This document shows, one piece after another, positions 1 through 7,831 of a DNA stretch of 13,265 nucleotides. The notes beneath the pieces are model-generated. The model was not told the DNA's origin and made no database searches. It worked only from the letters and a program-made list of their open reading frames with translations. The stretch is from Pseudomonadota bacterium (GTDB taxonomy: Bacteria; Pseudomonadota; Alphaproteobacteria; Rhizobiales; Xanthobacteraceae), in NCBI GenBank assembly GCA_023390695.1, contig JAEWCJ010000415.1, positions 1 to 13,265 of the forward strand, read 5' to 3'. Made by a program: the position numbers and the translations under genes. Position 1 is the stretch's first letter; the number at the start of each line of letters is the position of its first letter.

Positions 1-3000
1 ACGCAAGGCAGCGATCGCGTCCATCCCGGTGGCATTGTCGAGATGATAATCGACCAGCAAACCGCTGAGCGGGCCGTGCTCGCTTTCGAGCGCCGCATGC
101 GCGGCTTTCAGATCGGCCGCTTTCAGAACCGAGCATCCCCAGCCGGTGAGCAGCGCTTCCATGCCGTCAAGAATCTGCGGTTCGTTGTCTATGCAGAGGA
201 CGGTCATGCCGGCCAGTTGTCCGGGATCGACACGAAGCGGCGGCTGTTCCGGCACGCTGGTCTGCACCGGTGCCGTCAGCGGCACCTCCACCGAGAAATG
301 CGACCCTGCCGCCGCCTGCGAGGACAATTCGACCTTGTGGTCCAGCACGCGCGCAATGCGTTCCACGATCGAGAGGCCGAGACCAAGGCCGCGCGCAACC
401 TTGGCGCCCTCGTCGAGCCGCTGGAACTCGCGGAAGATGATCCTGCGCTGGCTTTTCGGAATGCCGAGCCCGGTGTCGTAGACGTCGATGCGCAAACGCT
501 CCTGCTGTCTGCGCACGCCGACCAATACGCGTCCCTTGGGCGTGTACTTGATCGCGTTCGAGATGAGATTCTGCAGCAGGCGGCGCAGCAGCCGCCGATC
601 CGATTTCACGGTCAGCGAAGACGGAACAAAGGTCAGCCGCAGGCCCTTCTCGCGCGCCAGCGGCGCGAATTCGACTTCCAATTGCCGCAGCAGGTCGGCA
701 ATGCGGAACGACGAGAACTCCGGCTTCATCACGCCGGTATCGAGACGCGAAATGTCCAGCAGCGCTCCGAAAATCTCCTCCACGGCATCGAGCGAGGCGT
801 CGATGTTGCCGACCAGGCGCGCCTCCTCGCCGCTGCCCTGCCGTTCGACCAGCGAGGTCACGTAAAGCCGCGCCGCATTGAGCGGCTGCAAAATGTCGTG
901 GCTGGCGGCGGCAAGAAAGCGGGTCTTGGAGATGTTGGCCTCGTCGGCAGTCGCCTTGGCGCGGGCCAGCTCGGCATTGAGCAGGGTCAGCTCTGTGGTG
1001 CGTTCGCGCACGCGCTGTTCCAACGCTTCGGCGGCTTCGACGCTCGGCGTGATGTCGGTGAAGGTGGTGGCGATGCTGCCGTCGGGCATTTTGTTCGCGC
1101 GCACTTCCATGACCAGGCCGCGGTCGGGGAAACGCTCCTGGAACGGCTCGGCAGCCGCCGAGTAGCGCTTGAGCCGTTCCTGCACCAGTTCGGCGGGGTC
1201 GCCCTCGCCGAGCAGGCCGCGCGAGGCGTGATAATGCAAAATATCCTCGAGCCGCACGCCCATACCGATCATGTCGCGCGGGAGCCCGAGAATTTCGCCG
1301 AACTGCCGATTCCAGCAGATCAGCTGCAGATCCTTGTCGAACACCGCAATGCCTTCGCTCACGTGTTCGAGCGCGGTCTGCAGGATTTCGCGGTTGTAGT
1401 GGATCGCCGCATTGGCGTCGTCGAGCAGCTTCAGCGCGGCCTTGGTCGACACGGTGCGCTTGCGCAACAGCAGCGACAGCACGAGGCGCGACGATGCGGC
1501 GCCGATGGCGGAGGCCAGCAGATGCTCGGCGTGCCGCAACAACTGGAAATCGGCTTCGCTCGAGGGTTTGAGGCTGAGGCCCTGGGCACGCGCGAAATTC
1601 TCGAAGGACGTGCGGGTGCGGCCTTCGCCGATATAGCGGGAGACAGTGGCGATCACCTCCTCCACCGTCACCGTGGAGCGCCAAAGCCGGAAGCTCGGCA
1701 CCGGCGCCAGGCCGCTGGGCACGAACAGATCGGCCTGCATGCGCTCGATCGCGGTCGGCGCGCGGCCAAGCGAAAAGCCGACATAGGCGAGGATATTGAG
1801 CGCGAGGCTCCAGAACACTCCATGCGCCAGCGGCGGCAGGTCGAGGCCGAACAGCGCCTGCGGCCGCAACATCGCGATGCCCCATGGCCCGTCGGTGAGC
1901 ACGGACGCACTGAGAATGCCGCTGCCGGCCGCGCTCGGCAGCAGCAGCGTATAGGCCCAGGCGAGAAAGCCGATAGTCATGCCGGCAATGGCGCCGCGGG
2001 CGGTGGCGTGACGCCAGAACATGCCGCCGAAAAAGGCCGGCGCGAGCTGCGCCACCGCGGCGAAGGACAAAAGCCCGATGGCGGCGAGCTGCGCGTCGCC
2101 GACCGAGCGATAATACAGATACGCCATCAGCAGAATGGCGAAGATGGAAATACGGCGCACCGTGAGCAGCAGCGCGCCGACATCGGCCCGGCTGGTGATC
2201 AGCGCCGCGCGCTGCTGCAGCACGAACGGCACGATCAGATCGTTCGACACCATGATGGCGAGCGCGACGCATTCGACGATCACCATCGCGGTCGCCGCCG
2301 ACAGGCCGCCGACGAAGGCCGCAACCGTGAAGAACGGCGAATTCGCCGACAGCGGCAAGGCCAGAACGTACATGTCGCCATCGACCCGCGCGTCCGACGG
2401 GAATGTCAGCAATCCGGCCAGCGCGATCGGGATCACGAACAGATTGATCAGCACAAGATAGATCGGAAACAGCCAGGAGGCGCGCTTCACCTCGGATTCG
2501 GCATGGTTTTCGACCACCGTGACGTGGAATTGCCGCGGCAGCAGGACGATCGCGAAGAACGACAGGACCGTCATCGCGACCACCGACGCAAAACTTGGCG
2601 CATGGCTGAACAGGGCGGCTGTCTGCGGCTCGGCCATCGCCCTGGCGAAGAGATCGGCGGCGCCGTCAAACATCCACCAGGTGACGAAGATGCCGACGGC
2701 GAGGAAGGCCGCGAGCTTGACGATCGACTCGGTTGCGATCGCCAGCATCAGGCCGTCCTGGTGTTCGGTGGCGTCGATATGGCGGGTGCCGAACAGGATC
2801 GCGAAGACCGCCATCAGCAGCGCCACGATCAGCGACACGTCGCCGATCACCGGCGTCGCCGGCTCGGCATTCGCGCTGATATGCGCGAGGATGGTGCCGA
2901 CCGACGACGACACCGCCTTCAATTGCAGCGCGATATAGGGAATGGTGCCGACAATGGCGATCAGCGCCACCGTCGCCGCCACCGCCTGCTGCTTGCCGTA

Positions 3001-3327
3001 ACGCGCCGCGATGAAGTCCGCGATGGACGTGATGTTCTGCGACTTGGCGAGCCGCACGATGCGCAGGATCAGCGGCCAGAACAGGCCGATCATCAGGATC
3101 GGACCGACATAGATGGTTAGGAAGTCGAAGCCGGACCGCGAGGCCAATCCCACCGATCCGAAGAAGGTCCAGGAGGTGCAGTAGATCGCCAGGCAAAGCG
3201 GATAGATCAGCAGCCGCGAGCGGCCGCTGCGGCCGAGCAGACGCACGCGGTCGCCGTAACTGGCCACCACGAACAGTAACCCAATATAGCCAAGCGCGAT
3301 CGCGATAACGACCCAGGCTTGCAGCAT
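1..3327 (-). CDS. Symporter-like hybrid sensor histidine kinase/response regulator (SLC5-STAC-PAS-HisKA-HATPase-REC), C-terminus cut by window edge
   Basis: The frame is open from an ATG at 3327 (ribosome site AGGAG at 3333-3337, 5 bases away) to base 1, giving 1109 residues with the end missing. Residues 1 to about 520 are mostly hydrophobic helices resembling a sodium/solute symporter (SLC5) fold. A STAC-like linker follows at about 550-630, a PAS domain at about 645-760 and a charged coiled-coil at about 760-800. The HisKA phosphorylation box has SHDILQPLN with His810. The ATPase domain shows the N box (NLISNAIKY, about 920), DTGLGIP (about 950) and GLGLGLSIV (about 977). The receiver begins near 1038 with VLCIDNEPQ, and its phospho-acceptor is probably Asp1093 in VDYHL. 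About 60 residues should lie outside the window. This architecture fits the NahK/ErcS and CrbS/MxtR groups, in which the symporter-like part is thought to sense or move a small solute. The ligand is not readable here. No partner regulator lies in the window. Confidence 0.92.
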   Translation of the reverse strand, partial: MLQAWVVIAIALGYIGLLFVVASYGDRVRLLGRSGRSRLLIYPLCLAIYCTSWTFFGSVGLASRSGFDFLTIYVGPILMIGLFWPLILRIVRLAKSQNITSIADFIAARYGKQQAVAATVALIAIVGTIPYIALQLKAVSSSVGTILAHISANAEPATPVIGDVSLIVALLMAVFAILFGTRHIDATEHQDGLMLAIATESIVKLAAFLAVGIFVTWWMFDGAADLFARAMAEPQTAALFSHAPSFASVVAMTVLSFFAIVLLPRQFHVTVVENHAESEVKRASWLFPIYLVLINLFVIPIALAGLLTFPSDARVDGDMYVLALPLSANSPFFTVAAFVGGLSAATAMVIVECVALAIMVSNDLIVPFVLQQRAALITSRADVGALLLTVRRISIFAILLMAYLYYRSVGDAQLAAIGLLSFAAVAQLAPAFFGGMFWRHATARGAIAGMTIGFLAWAYTLLLPSAAGSGILSASVLTDGPWGIAMLRPQALFGLDLPPLAHGVFWSLALNILAYVGFSLGRAPTAIERMQADLFVPSGLAPVPSFRLWRSTVTVEEVIATVSRYIGEGRTRTSFENFARAQGLSLKPSSEADFQLLRHAEHLLASAIGAASSRLVLSLLLRKRTVSTKAALKLLDDANAAIHYNREILQTALEHVSEGIAVFDKDLQLICWNRQFGEILGLPRDMIGMGVRLEDILHYHASRGLLGEGDPAELVQERLKRYSAAAEPFQERFPDRGLVMEVRANKMPDGSIATTFTDITPSVEAAEALEQRVRERTTELTLLNAELARAKATADEANISKTRFLAAASHDILQPLNAARLYVTSLVERQGSGEEARLVGNIDASLDAVEEIFGALLDISRLDTGVMKPEFSSFRIADLLRQLEVEFAPLAREKGLRLTFVPSSLTVKSDRRLLRRLLQNLISNAIKYTPKGRVLVGVRRQQERLRIDVYDTGLGIPKSQRRIIFREFQRLDEGAKVARGLGLGLSIVERIARVLDHKVELSSQAAAGSHFSVEVPLTAPVQTSVPEQPPLRVDPGQLAGMTVLCIDNEPQILDGMEALLTGWGCSVLKAADLKAAHAALESEHGPLSGLLVDYHLDNATGMDAIAALR

Positions 3328-3461
3328 GGCGGCTCCTGCGCGGCCTTCCTCAGGGGCATATTACCTATGATCCCGAGGCCGTCCTATAGGGAGCCGCATT
3401 GTCCGCCCTGAAGGGCTGACGTATCGTAGGATTTCTATCTGCAGCCAAAAGCGAGGGGCCG
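3328..3461. promoter_or_regulatory. Divergent promoter region between sensor kinase and mscL
   Basis: This 134-base gap separates two divergent starts, so it must hold both promoters. For mscL a sigma-70-like candidate is TTGTCC (3399-3404), a 17-base spacer and TATCGT (3422-3427), each hexamer matching consensus at 4 of 6 positions. The spacer contains a short palindrome, GCCCTGAAGGGC (3405-3416), which could be an operator or chance. I see no convincing promoter for the kinase, only an AT-richer stretch near 3356-3368. The mscL ribosome site GAGGGG is at 3453-3458. Promoter calls are by eye only. Confidence 0.4.
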
Positions 3462-3884
3462 ATGTCGATATTACAGGAGTTCAAGGAATTTGCGGTGAAG
3501 GGCAACGTGGTAGACCTCGCCATCGGCGTGATCATCGGCGCCGCCTTCGGAAAAATCGTGGAATCGCTGGTCGGCGACATCATCATGCCGGTCATCGGCG
3601 CGGTCACCGGCGGCCTGGATTTCTCCAATTATTATGTTCCCCTGTCGAGCGCAGTGACCGCGGACTCGCTGGTGGAAGCCAAGAAGCAGGGCGCCGTCTT
3701 CGCCTGGGGCAACTTCCTGACCGTCGCCATCAATTTCGCGATCATCGCCGCCGCGCTGTTCTTCGTCGTCAAGGGCATCAACCGGCTCAAGCGCCAGCAG
3801 GCCGCCCAGCCGGCAGAACCCGCGGCCCCGCCGAAGCAGGAAGTGCTGCTGACGGAAATCCGCGACCTGCTCGCGAAGAAATAA
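3462..3884 (+). CDS. mscL: Large-conductance mechanosensitive channel MscL
   Basis: A 140-residue protein of the usual MscL length. MscL is a homopentameric inner-membrane channel that opens under membrane tension and releases solutes during hypo-osmotic shock. The N-terminal amphipathic helix ([20 protein letters not shown]) leads into the pore-lining TM1 with the family pattern [22 protein letters not shown] (about residues 22-43). A periplasmic loop follows at about 50-82, then TM2 at about 83-106 ([22 protein letters not shown]). A Pro/Ala-rich linker and the C-terminal helix [14 protein letters not shown] complete the canonical layout. The ATG at 3462 has a good ribosome site (GAGGGG, 3 bases upstream of the start). 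The gene stands alone: divergent from the sensor kinase and convergent with the beta-oxidation operon. Nothing is missing or truncated. Confidence 0.97.
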   Translation: MSILQEFKEFAVKGNVVDLAIGVIIGAAFGKIVESLVGDIIMPVIGAVTGGLDFSNYYVPLSSAVTADSLVEAKKQGAVFAWGNFLTVAINFAIIAAALFFVVKGINRLKRQQAAQPAEPAAPPKQEVLLTEIRDLLAKK

Positions 3885-3902
3885 CGATTGCAACAATGAT
3901 CC

Positions 3903-3990
3903 CGTCATGGCCGGGCTCGTCCCGGCCATCCACGTCTTGCGCCTTGCTTGTCTAAAGACGTGGATGCCCGGCATAAAGCCGGGCTTGACC
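3903..3990. repeat. Three-hairpin palindromic intergenic repeat
   Basis: Three perfect inverted repeats lie side by side. ATGGCCGGG (3907-3915) pairs with CCCGGCCAT (3921-3929) over a 5-base loop. ATCCACGTCTT (3928-3938) pairs with AAGACGTGGAT (3955-3965). GCCCGGC (3966-3972) pairs with GCCGGGC (3978-3984). An outer GTCA (3904-3907) can pair with TGAC (3986-3989), so the RNA or single strand could fold like a cloverleaf. The core wording is one I recognise as a dispersed intergenic repeat in Bradyrhizobium/Rhodopseudomonas-type genomes. That part is recall and was not searched. It sits between the convergent ends of mscL and fadJ, where it may act as a bidirectional transcript end or RNA stabiliser. 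Confidence 0.75.
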
Positions 3991-4015
3991 AAGCAATCCA
4001 ACAGCAAGTGTCAAC

Positions 4016-4033
4016 CTCTCCCTTCTGGGAGAG
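4016..4033. terminator. Short hairpin downstream of fadJ (possible terminator)
   Basis: CTCTCCC (4016-4022) and GGGAGAG (4027-4033) form a perfect 7-base stem with a 4-base loop, 15 bases beyond the fadJ stop and 131 bases beyond mscL. No clear U-tract follows on either strand, so intrinsic termination is only a possibility. It could be another small repeat. Confidence 0.35.
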
Positions 4034-4048
4034 AGCCCTGGCGGCGAA

Positions 4049-6259
4049 TTACGCCGCCGCCTTGCGCGTGGCGGGCGGGAAGCGGCGATAGAAACTCTCG
4101 CCTTTCTCGGCCATCTCGACCAGCAGCTTGTTCGGCGCGAAGCGCTCGCCGTGTTTTGCCTCCAGCGCGCGGCACAGCGCGACAAACGTCTTCACGCCCA
4201 TCATGTCGATATAAGAGAGCGTGCCGCCGGTGAACGGCGCAAAGCCGAAGCCGAGGATCGAGCCGACATCGGCCTCGCGCACATCGGTGAGCACGCCTTC
4301 CTCGAAGCAGCGCGCGGTCTCCAGCGCCTGGATGACCAGGAACCGTTGCTTGATCTCGCCGACGTCGACGCCGTCGGGATCGAGTCGCTGCGGCTGCAGA
4401 TCGGCAAGGCCCGGCCAGAGTTTTTTCTGTCCCTTCTCGGGATAATCGTAAAAGCCCTTGCCGTTCTTGCGGCCCAGGCGGCCATGCTTTTCCACCATGT
4501 CGGAGAGAAGCGTCTTCTGCCGCGCGTCGATGGCGGCCGCGCCGAGATCGGCCTCCGTCGCCTTCAATATCTTCCAGGCGAGATCGACCGCGACCTCGTC
4601 GTTGAGCGACAGCGGCCCGACCGGCATGCCGGCCATGCGGCCGACATTCTCGATCATCGCCGGCGGCACGCCCTCGGTCAGCATCAGATGGCCTTCGCGG
4701 ATATAGGTGCTCACCACGCGCGACGTGTAGAAGCCGCGCGAGTCATTCACGACTATCGGCGTTTTCTTGATCGCGCGCACGAAATCGAGCGCGGTGGCGA
4801 GCGCGGCATCGTCGGTCTTCTCGCCCATGATGATCTCGACCAGCATCATCTTCTCGACCGGCGAGAAGAAATGGATGCCGATGAATTTCGCCGGGTCCTT
4901 CGCGTTCTCCGCGAGCGAGGTGATCGGCAGCGTCGAGGTGTTGGAACCGAACACGGCATCCGGCAGCACGGCCTGCGCCTTCGCGATCGTCTCCGCCTTC
5001 ACCTTGCGGTCCTCGAACACCGCTTCGATGATGAGGTCGCAGCCCTTCAGCGTCTCGTAATCGGCGGTCGGCGTGATGCGCGCCAGCAGCGCGTCGCGGT
5101 CGGCGCTGGTGGCGGGGCCCTTGTTCACCTGGTCGGTCATCAGGCCCTGCGAATGCGCCTTGCCCTTGTCGGCGGCGGCCTGGTCGCGGTCGATCAGCAC
5201 GACATCGAGGCCCGCCAGGGCGCTCACATAGGCGATGCCCGCGCCCATGAAACCGGCGCCGATGATGCCGATCTTCTGCAGCTTGCGCTGCGGCACGTCG
5301 GCCGGGCGCCGCGCGCCCTTGTTGAGATCCTGCATCGAGACGAACAGCGTGCGGATCATCGCCGCCGCTTCCTGCGAGCGCAGGATCTTCGCGAAGTGGC
5401 GCGATTCCACTTGCAGCGCGAGGTCCATCGGCAGTTGCAGCCCCTCGAACACCGTCTGCAGGATCGCGCGCGCCGCCGGATAATTGTCATAGGTCTCGCG
5501 GCGGTAGATCGCGTTCGCAGCCGGGAACACCATCATCCCGGCTTTCGAGAACACAAGCCCGCCGGGATTCTTGAAACCCTTCACGTCCCACGGCGCTTCC
5601 GCCTTGCCGCCGGCCTTGATCCAGTCCTTCGCCGCCGTCACCAGATCGGCCTGCGGCACCACGTTGTCGATCAGCTTCATCGCCTTCGCGCGATTGAGCC
5701 GGAGCTGGTCGCCCTTGAGCAGCAATTGCAGTGCATCCGCCGGCTGCAGCATACGCGCGATGCGCTGCGTGCCACCCGCTCCGGGGAACAGGCCGATCTT
5801 GATTTCCGGCAGTCCGACGCGGGTCTTCGGATTGTCGGCGGCGACGCGATGATGGCAGGCGAGCGCCAGTTCGAAGCCGCCGCCCAAAGCTGTGCCGTTG
5901 ATCGCGGCGACGAACGGCTTGCCGCAGGTCTCGATGCGGCGATAAAGCTGCGAGAGCTTGCGGCTGCCGTCGAACAGCGCCTTCGCCGCCGGCTCCTCGC
6001 CTTGCGTCTTCGCGAGGTCGGCAAAATTGCGGGTGAGCTGCTCCAGCAGCGTGAGATCGGCGCCGGCGCAGAACGTGTCCTTGCCAGAGGTGATGACCGC
6101 GCCCTTGACCGCGCTGTCCGCGGCAAGTTTCTCGACAATCGCGCCCAGTCCCTCGATCACCGCGAGGTCGATCACATTCATTGAGCGGTCCGGCATGTCC
6201 CAGGTGATCAGCGCGATGCCGTCGCCGTCGATGTCGAGCTTGAAATTCTGGTCGGTCAT
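4049..6259 (-). CDS. fadJ: FadJ-type multifunctional beta-oxidation enzyme (enoyl-CoA hydratase / 3-hydroxyacyl-CoA dehydrogenase)
   Basis: A 736-residue protein, close to the usual FadB/FadJ length. The N-terminal crotonase domain (about 1-200) hydrates trans-2-enoyl-CoA. It keeps both catalytic glutamates, Glu130 in ALGGGFELALA and Glu152 in GLPEIKIGLFPGAGG. The NAD-binding domain starts near 328 with KIGIIGAGFMGAG (GxGxxG at 334-339), and the catalytic His463 lies in GIHFFSPVEKM. The C-terminal dehydrogenase domains run from about 510 to the end (NDSRGFYTSRV, then NGKGFYDYP), oxidising L-3-hydroxyacyl-CoA to 3-ketoacyl-CoA. The ATG at 6259 follows GGAGG about 9 bases upstream. The thiolase gene lies upstream on the same strand, so the pair would do the last three steps of the cycle in the cytoplasm. 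The 175-base gap between them holds a large palindromic repeat. FadB versus FadJ naming is uncertain; the domain functions are not. Confidence 0.95.
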   Translation of the reverse strand: MTDQNFKLDIDGDGIALITWDMPDRSMNVIDLAVIEGLGAIVEKLAADSAVKGAVITSGKDTFCAGADLTLLEQLTRNFADLAKTQGEEPAAKALFDGSRKLSQLYRRIETCGKPFVAAINGTALGGGFELALACHHRVAADNPKTRVGLPEIKIGLFPGAGGTQRIARMLQPADALQLLLKGDQLRLNRAKAMKLIDNVVPQADLVTAAKDWIKAGGKAEAPWDVKGFKNPGGLVFSKAGMMVFPAANAIYRRETYDNYPAARAILQTVFEGLQLPMDLALQVESRHFAKILRSQEAAAMIRTLFVSMQDLNKGARRPADVPQRKLQKIGIIGAGFMGAGIAYVSALAGLDVVLIDRDQAAADKGKAHSQGLMTDQVNKGPATSADRDALLARITPTADYETLKGCDLIIEAVFEDRKVKAETIAKAQAVLPDAVFGSNTSTLPITSLAENAKDPAKFIGIHFFSPVEKMMLVEIIMGEKTDDAALATALDFVRAIKKTPIVVNDSRGFYTSRVVSTYIREGHLMLTEGVPPAMIENVGRMAGMPVGPLSLNDEVAVDLAWKILKATEADLGAAAIDARQKTLLSDMVEKHGRLGRKNGKGFYDYPEKGQKKLWPGLADLQPQRLDPDGVDVGEIKQRFLVIQALETARCFEEGVLTDVREADVGSILGFGFAPFTGGTLSYIDMMGVKTFVALCRALEAKHGERFAPNKLLVEMAEKGESFYRRFPPATRKAAA

Positions 6260-6282
6260 AAGGGATTTCCTCCAGCCTCTGT

Positions 6283-6426
6283 CGTCATCCTGAGGTGGCC
6301 GCGCAAAGCGCGGCCCTCGAAGGATGACATGGCACTGATTCGACCGTCATCCTTCGAGGCTCGCCCGCAGCCAAGGTTACGCTGGCTGCGTAAACTTGCC
6401 AGCGATGCTCGCACCTCAGGATGACG
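6283..6426. repeat. Compound palindromic repeat (two inverted units) between thiolase and fadJ
   Basis: Four nested perfect inverted repeats fill 144 bases. The outer arms are CGTCATCCTGAGGTG (6283-6297) and CACCTCAGGATGACG (6412-6426). The inner arms are CTCGAAGGATGAC (6316-6328) and GTCATCCTTCGAG (6346-6358). Each half has its own hairpin: GGCCGCGC/GCGCGGCC (6297-6304, 6308-6315) and CGCAGCCA/TGGCTGCG (6366-6373, 6383-6390). It therefore reads as two copies of one unit in opposite directions, 6283-6328 and 6346-6426, the second carrying a longer interior. I recognise the wording from dispersed repeats in Bradyrhizobium-like genomes (memory, not a search). It lies 8 bases past the thiolase stop and 23 bases before the fadJ start. 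Confidence 0.8.
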
Positions 6427-6434
6427 GATCACAC

Positions 6435-7643
6435 TCACACCCGCTCGATGATCGTCGCCGTGCCCATGCCGGCGCCAATGCATAATGTAATGAGCGCCGT
6501 ATTCAGATTGCGCCGCTCCAGCTCATCGAGCGCGATGCCGAGGATCATCGCGCCCGTGGCTCCGAGCGGATGCCCCATCGCGATCGCGCCGCCATTGACG
6601 TTGACCTTCGTCATGTCGAGATCCATCGCCTGCAGATAACGCAGCACCACCGACGCGAAGGCCTCGTTGATCTCGAAGAGATCGATATCGGCGGTCGTCA
6701 TGCCGGCGCGCTTCAGCGCCTTCTGACTTACCGGCGCGGGGCCGGTCAGCATGATGCCGGGCTCCGAACCGATATTGGCGAAGGCGCGAATGCGCGCGCG
6801 CGGCTTCAGCCCGGTCTTCTTCCCCGCTTCCGCATTGCCGATCAGCACCGCCGCCGCGCCATCGACGATCCCCGACGAATTGCCGGGATGATGCACATGA
6901 CTGATCTCTTCGATTTCCGGATAGCGCTGCACCGCCACCGCGTCGAAACCCGCCATCTGCCCCATCTCGACAAAGGACGGCTTGAGCTGCGCCAGCGTCT
7001 GCATCGTCGTCTCCGGCCGCATATGCTCGTCTTTTTTCAGCAGCGTGATTGCGTTGACGTCCCTAATCGGCAGCACCGACTTGTCGAAGCGCTTGACGGC
7101 CCAGGCCGCCGCCGCGCGCTTCTGGCTTTCCACCGCATAGGCATCGCAATCGTCGCGCGTGAAGCCGTATTTCGTGGCGATCAGATCAGCGGAGACCCCC
7201 TGCGGCATGAAATAGGACGGCAGCGCGATCATCGGGTCGACCGGCCAGGCGCCGCCGGAGGCGCCGATGCCGACGCGGCTCATCGATTCGACGCCGCCGC
7301 CGACGGTCATGTCGCTCTGGCCCGACATGACGCGCGCCGCCGCGAAATTCACCGCATCGAGTCCCGAGGCGCAGAAGCGGTTGATCTGCACGCCGGGCAC
7401 GCCGTCGCCATAGCCGGCGCACAGCGCCGACACCCGCGCGATATCGCCGCCCGCCTCACCCACCGGATCGACGCAGCCAAGCACCACATCGTCCACCAGT
7501 TCGGGATCGAGCGTGTTGCGTTCGCGCAGGCCGGCCAGCACCTGGGTCGCCAGATTGAGCGTGGTCACTTCGTGGAGGGAGCCGTCCGCCTTGCCGCGTC
7601 CGCGCGGCGAGCGGACATGGTCGTAAATAAAGGCATCCGTCAT
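6435..7643 (-). CDS. fadA: Acetyl-CoA C-acyltransferase (thiolase), beta-oxidation type
   Basis: A 402-residue thiolase that cleaves 3-ketoacyl-CoA with CoA to release acetyl-CoA, or runs in reverse. The nucleophile is Cys91 in [13 protein letters not shown]. The later signatures are NEAFASV, His358 in [15 protein letters not shown], and the second cysteine Cys388 in LCIGAGMG, so the full catalytic set is present. The start is placed at the ATG at 7643 because GGAGG (7649-7653) lies 5 bases upstream. A longer reading from a TTG at 7688 adds 15 residues unlike thiolase N-termini. It is the first gene of a two-gene operon with fadJ downstream, and is divergent from uup. I found no acyl-CoA dehydrogenase gene beside it. 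The symbol is a family label; FadI is an alternative. Confidence 0.93.
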   Translation of the reverse strand: MTDAFIYDHVRSPRGRGKADGSLHEVTTLNLATQVLAGLRERNTLDPELVDDVVLGCVDPVGEAGGDIARVSALCAGYGDGVPGVQINRFCASGLDAVNFAAARVMSGQSDMTVGGGVESMSRVGIGASGGAWPVDPMIALPSYFMPQGVSADLIATKYGFTRDDCDAYAVESQKRAAAAWAVKRFDKSVLPIRDVNAITLLKKDEHMRPETTMQTLAQLKPSFVEMGQMAGFDAVAVQRYPEIEEISHVHHPGNSSGIVDGAAAVLIGNAEAGKKTGLKPRARIRAFANIGSEPGIMLTGPAPVSQKALKRAGMTTADIDLFEINEAFASVVLRYLQAMDLDMTKVNVNGGAIAMGHPLGATGAMILGIALDELERRNLNTALITLCIGAGMGTATIIERV

Positions 7644-7831
7644 CTGGTCCTCCGCTCTCGTCAACGTCGCCTGTGGCCGCTTGGCCAAGACGACACCTGA
7701 TTCGCGACACTCGTGCCTACATTAGTAGAGCAACATAGTTATTATTATTGAGTCCGCCATTTGCAGACGATCTCGTCACTTTGGCACTTTTACGATGGCG
7801 GCCGGACCTTCCCGCGCTATATAGCGCCGCA
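7644..7831. promoter_or_regulatory. Divergent promoter region between thiolase and uup, with a 14-base perfect palindrome
   Basis: This 188-base gap must drive the thiolase-fadJ operon leftward and uup rightward. An AT-rich patch (about 7720-7750, with a run of ATT triplets) stands out from the GC-rich surroundings. The perfect palindrome GCGCTATATAGCGC (7814-7827) ends 4 bases before the uup ATG. It could be an operator, a hairpin in the leader, or a TATA-like -10 element. No clear ribosome site precedes the uup ATG at 7832. No confident sigma-70 pair was found by eye on either strand. Confidence 0.35.

Noticed and set aside
167..2272. A 701-codon minus-strand frame within the kinase gene
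   Set aside because: It is an out-of-frame shadow; the true frame gives clear kinase motifs throughout.
43..3120. A 1025-codon open frame on the plus strand, opposite the sensor kinase
   Set aside because: Its codons lie exactly opposite the kinase codons. It stays open because the kinase avoids TTA, CTA and TCA, as GC-rich genomes do. The product is Arg/His/Gln-rich with no recognisable domain.
4151..6184. A 677-codon plus-strand open frame opposite fadJ
   Set aside because: It is in the same codon-aligned antisense register, explained by absence of TTA/CTA/TCA in fadJ. The composition is not protein-like. The similar frames at 6570-7700 (opposite thiolase) and 8090-9505 (opposite uup) are rejected for the same reason.
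6256..6483. Small minus-strand open frame across the repeat
   Set aside because: It is made almost entirely of palindromic repeat sequence and has no family resemblance.
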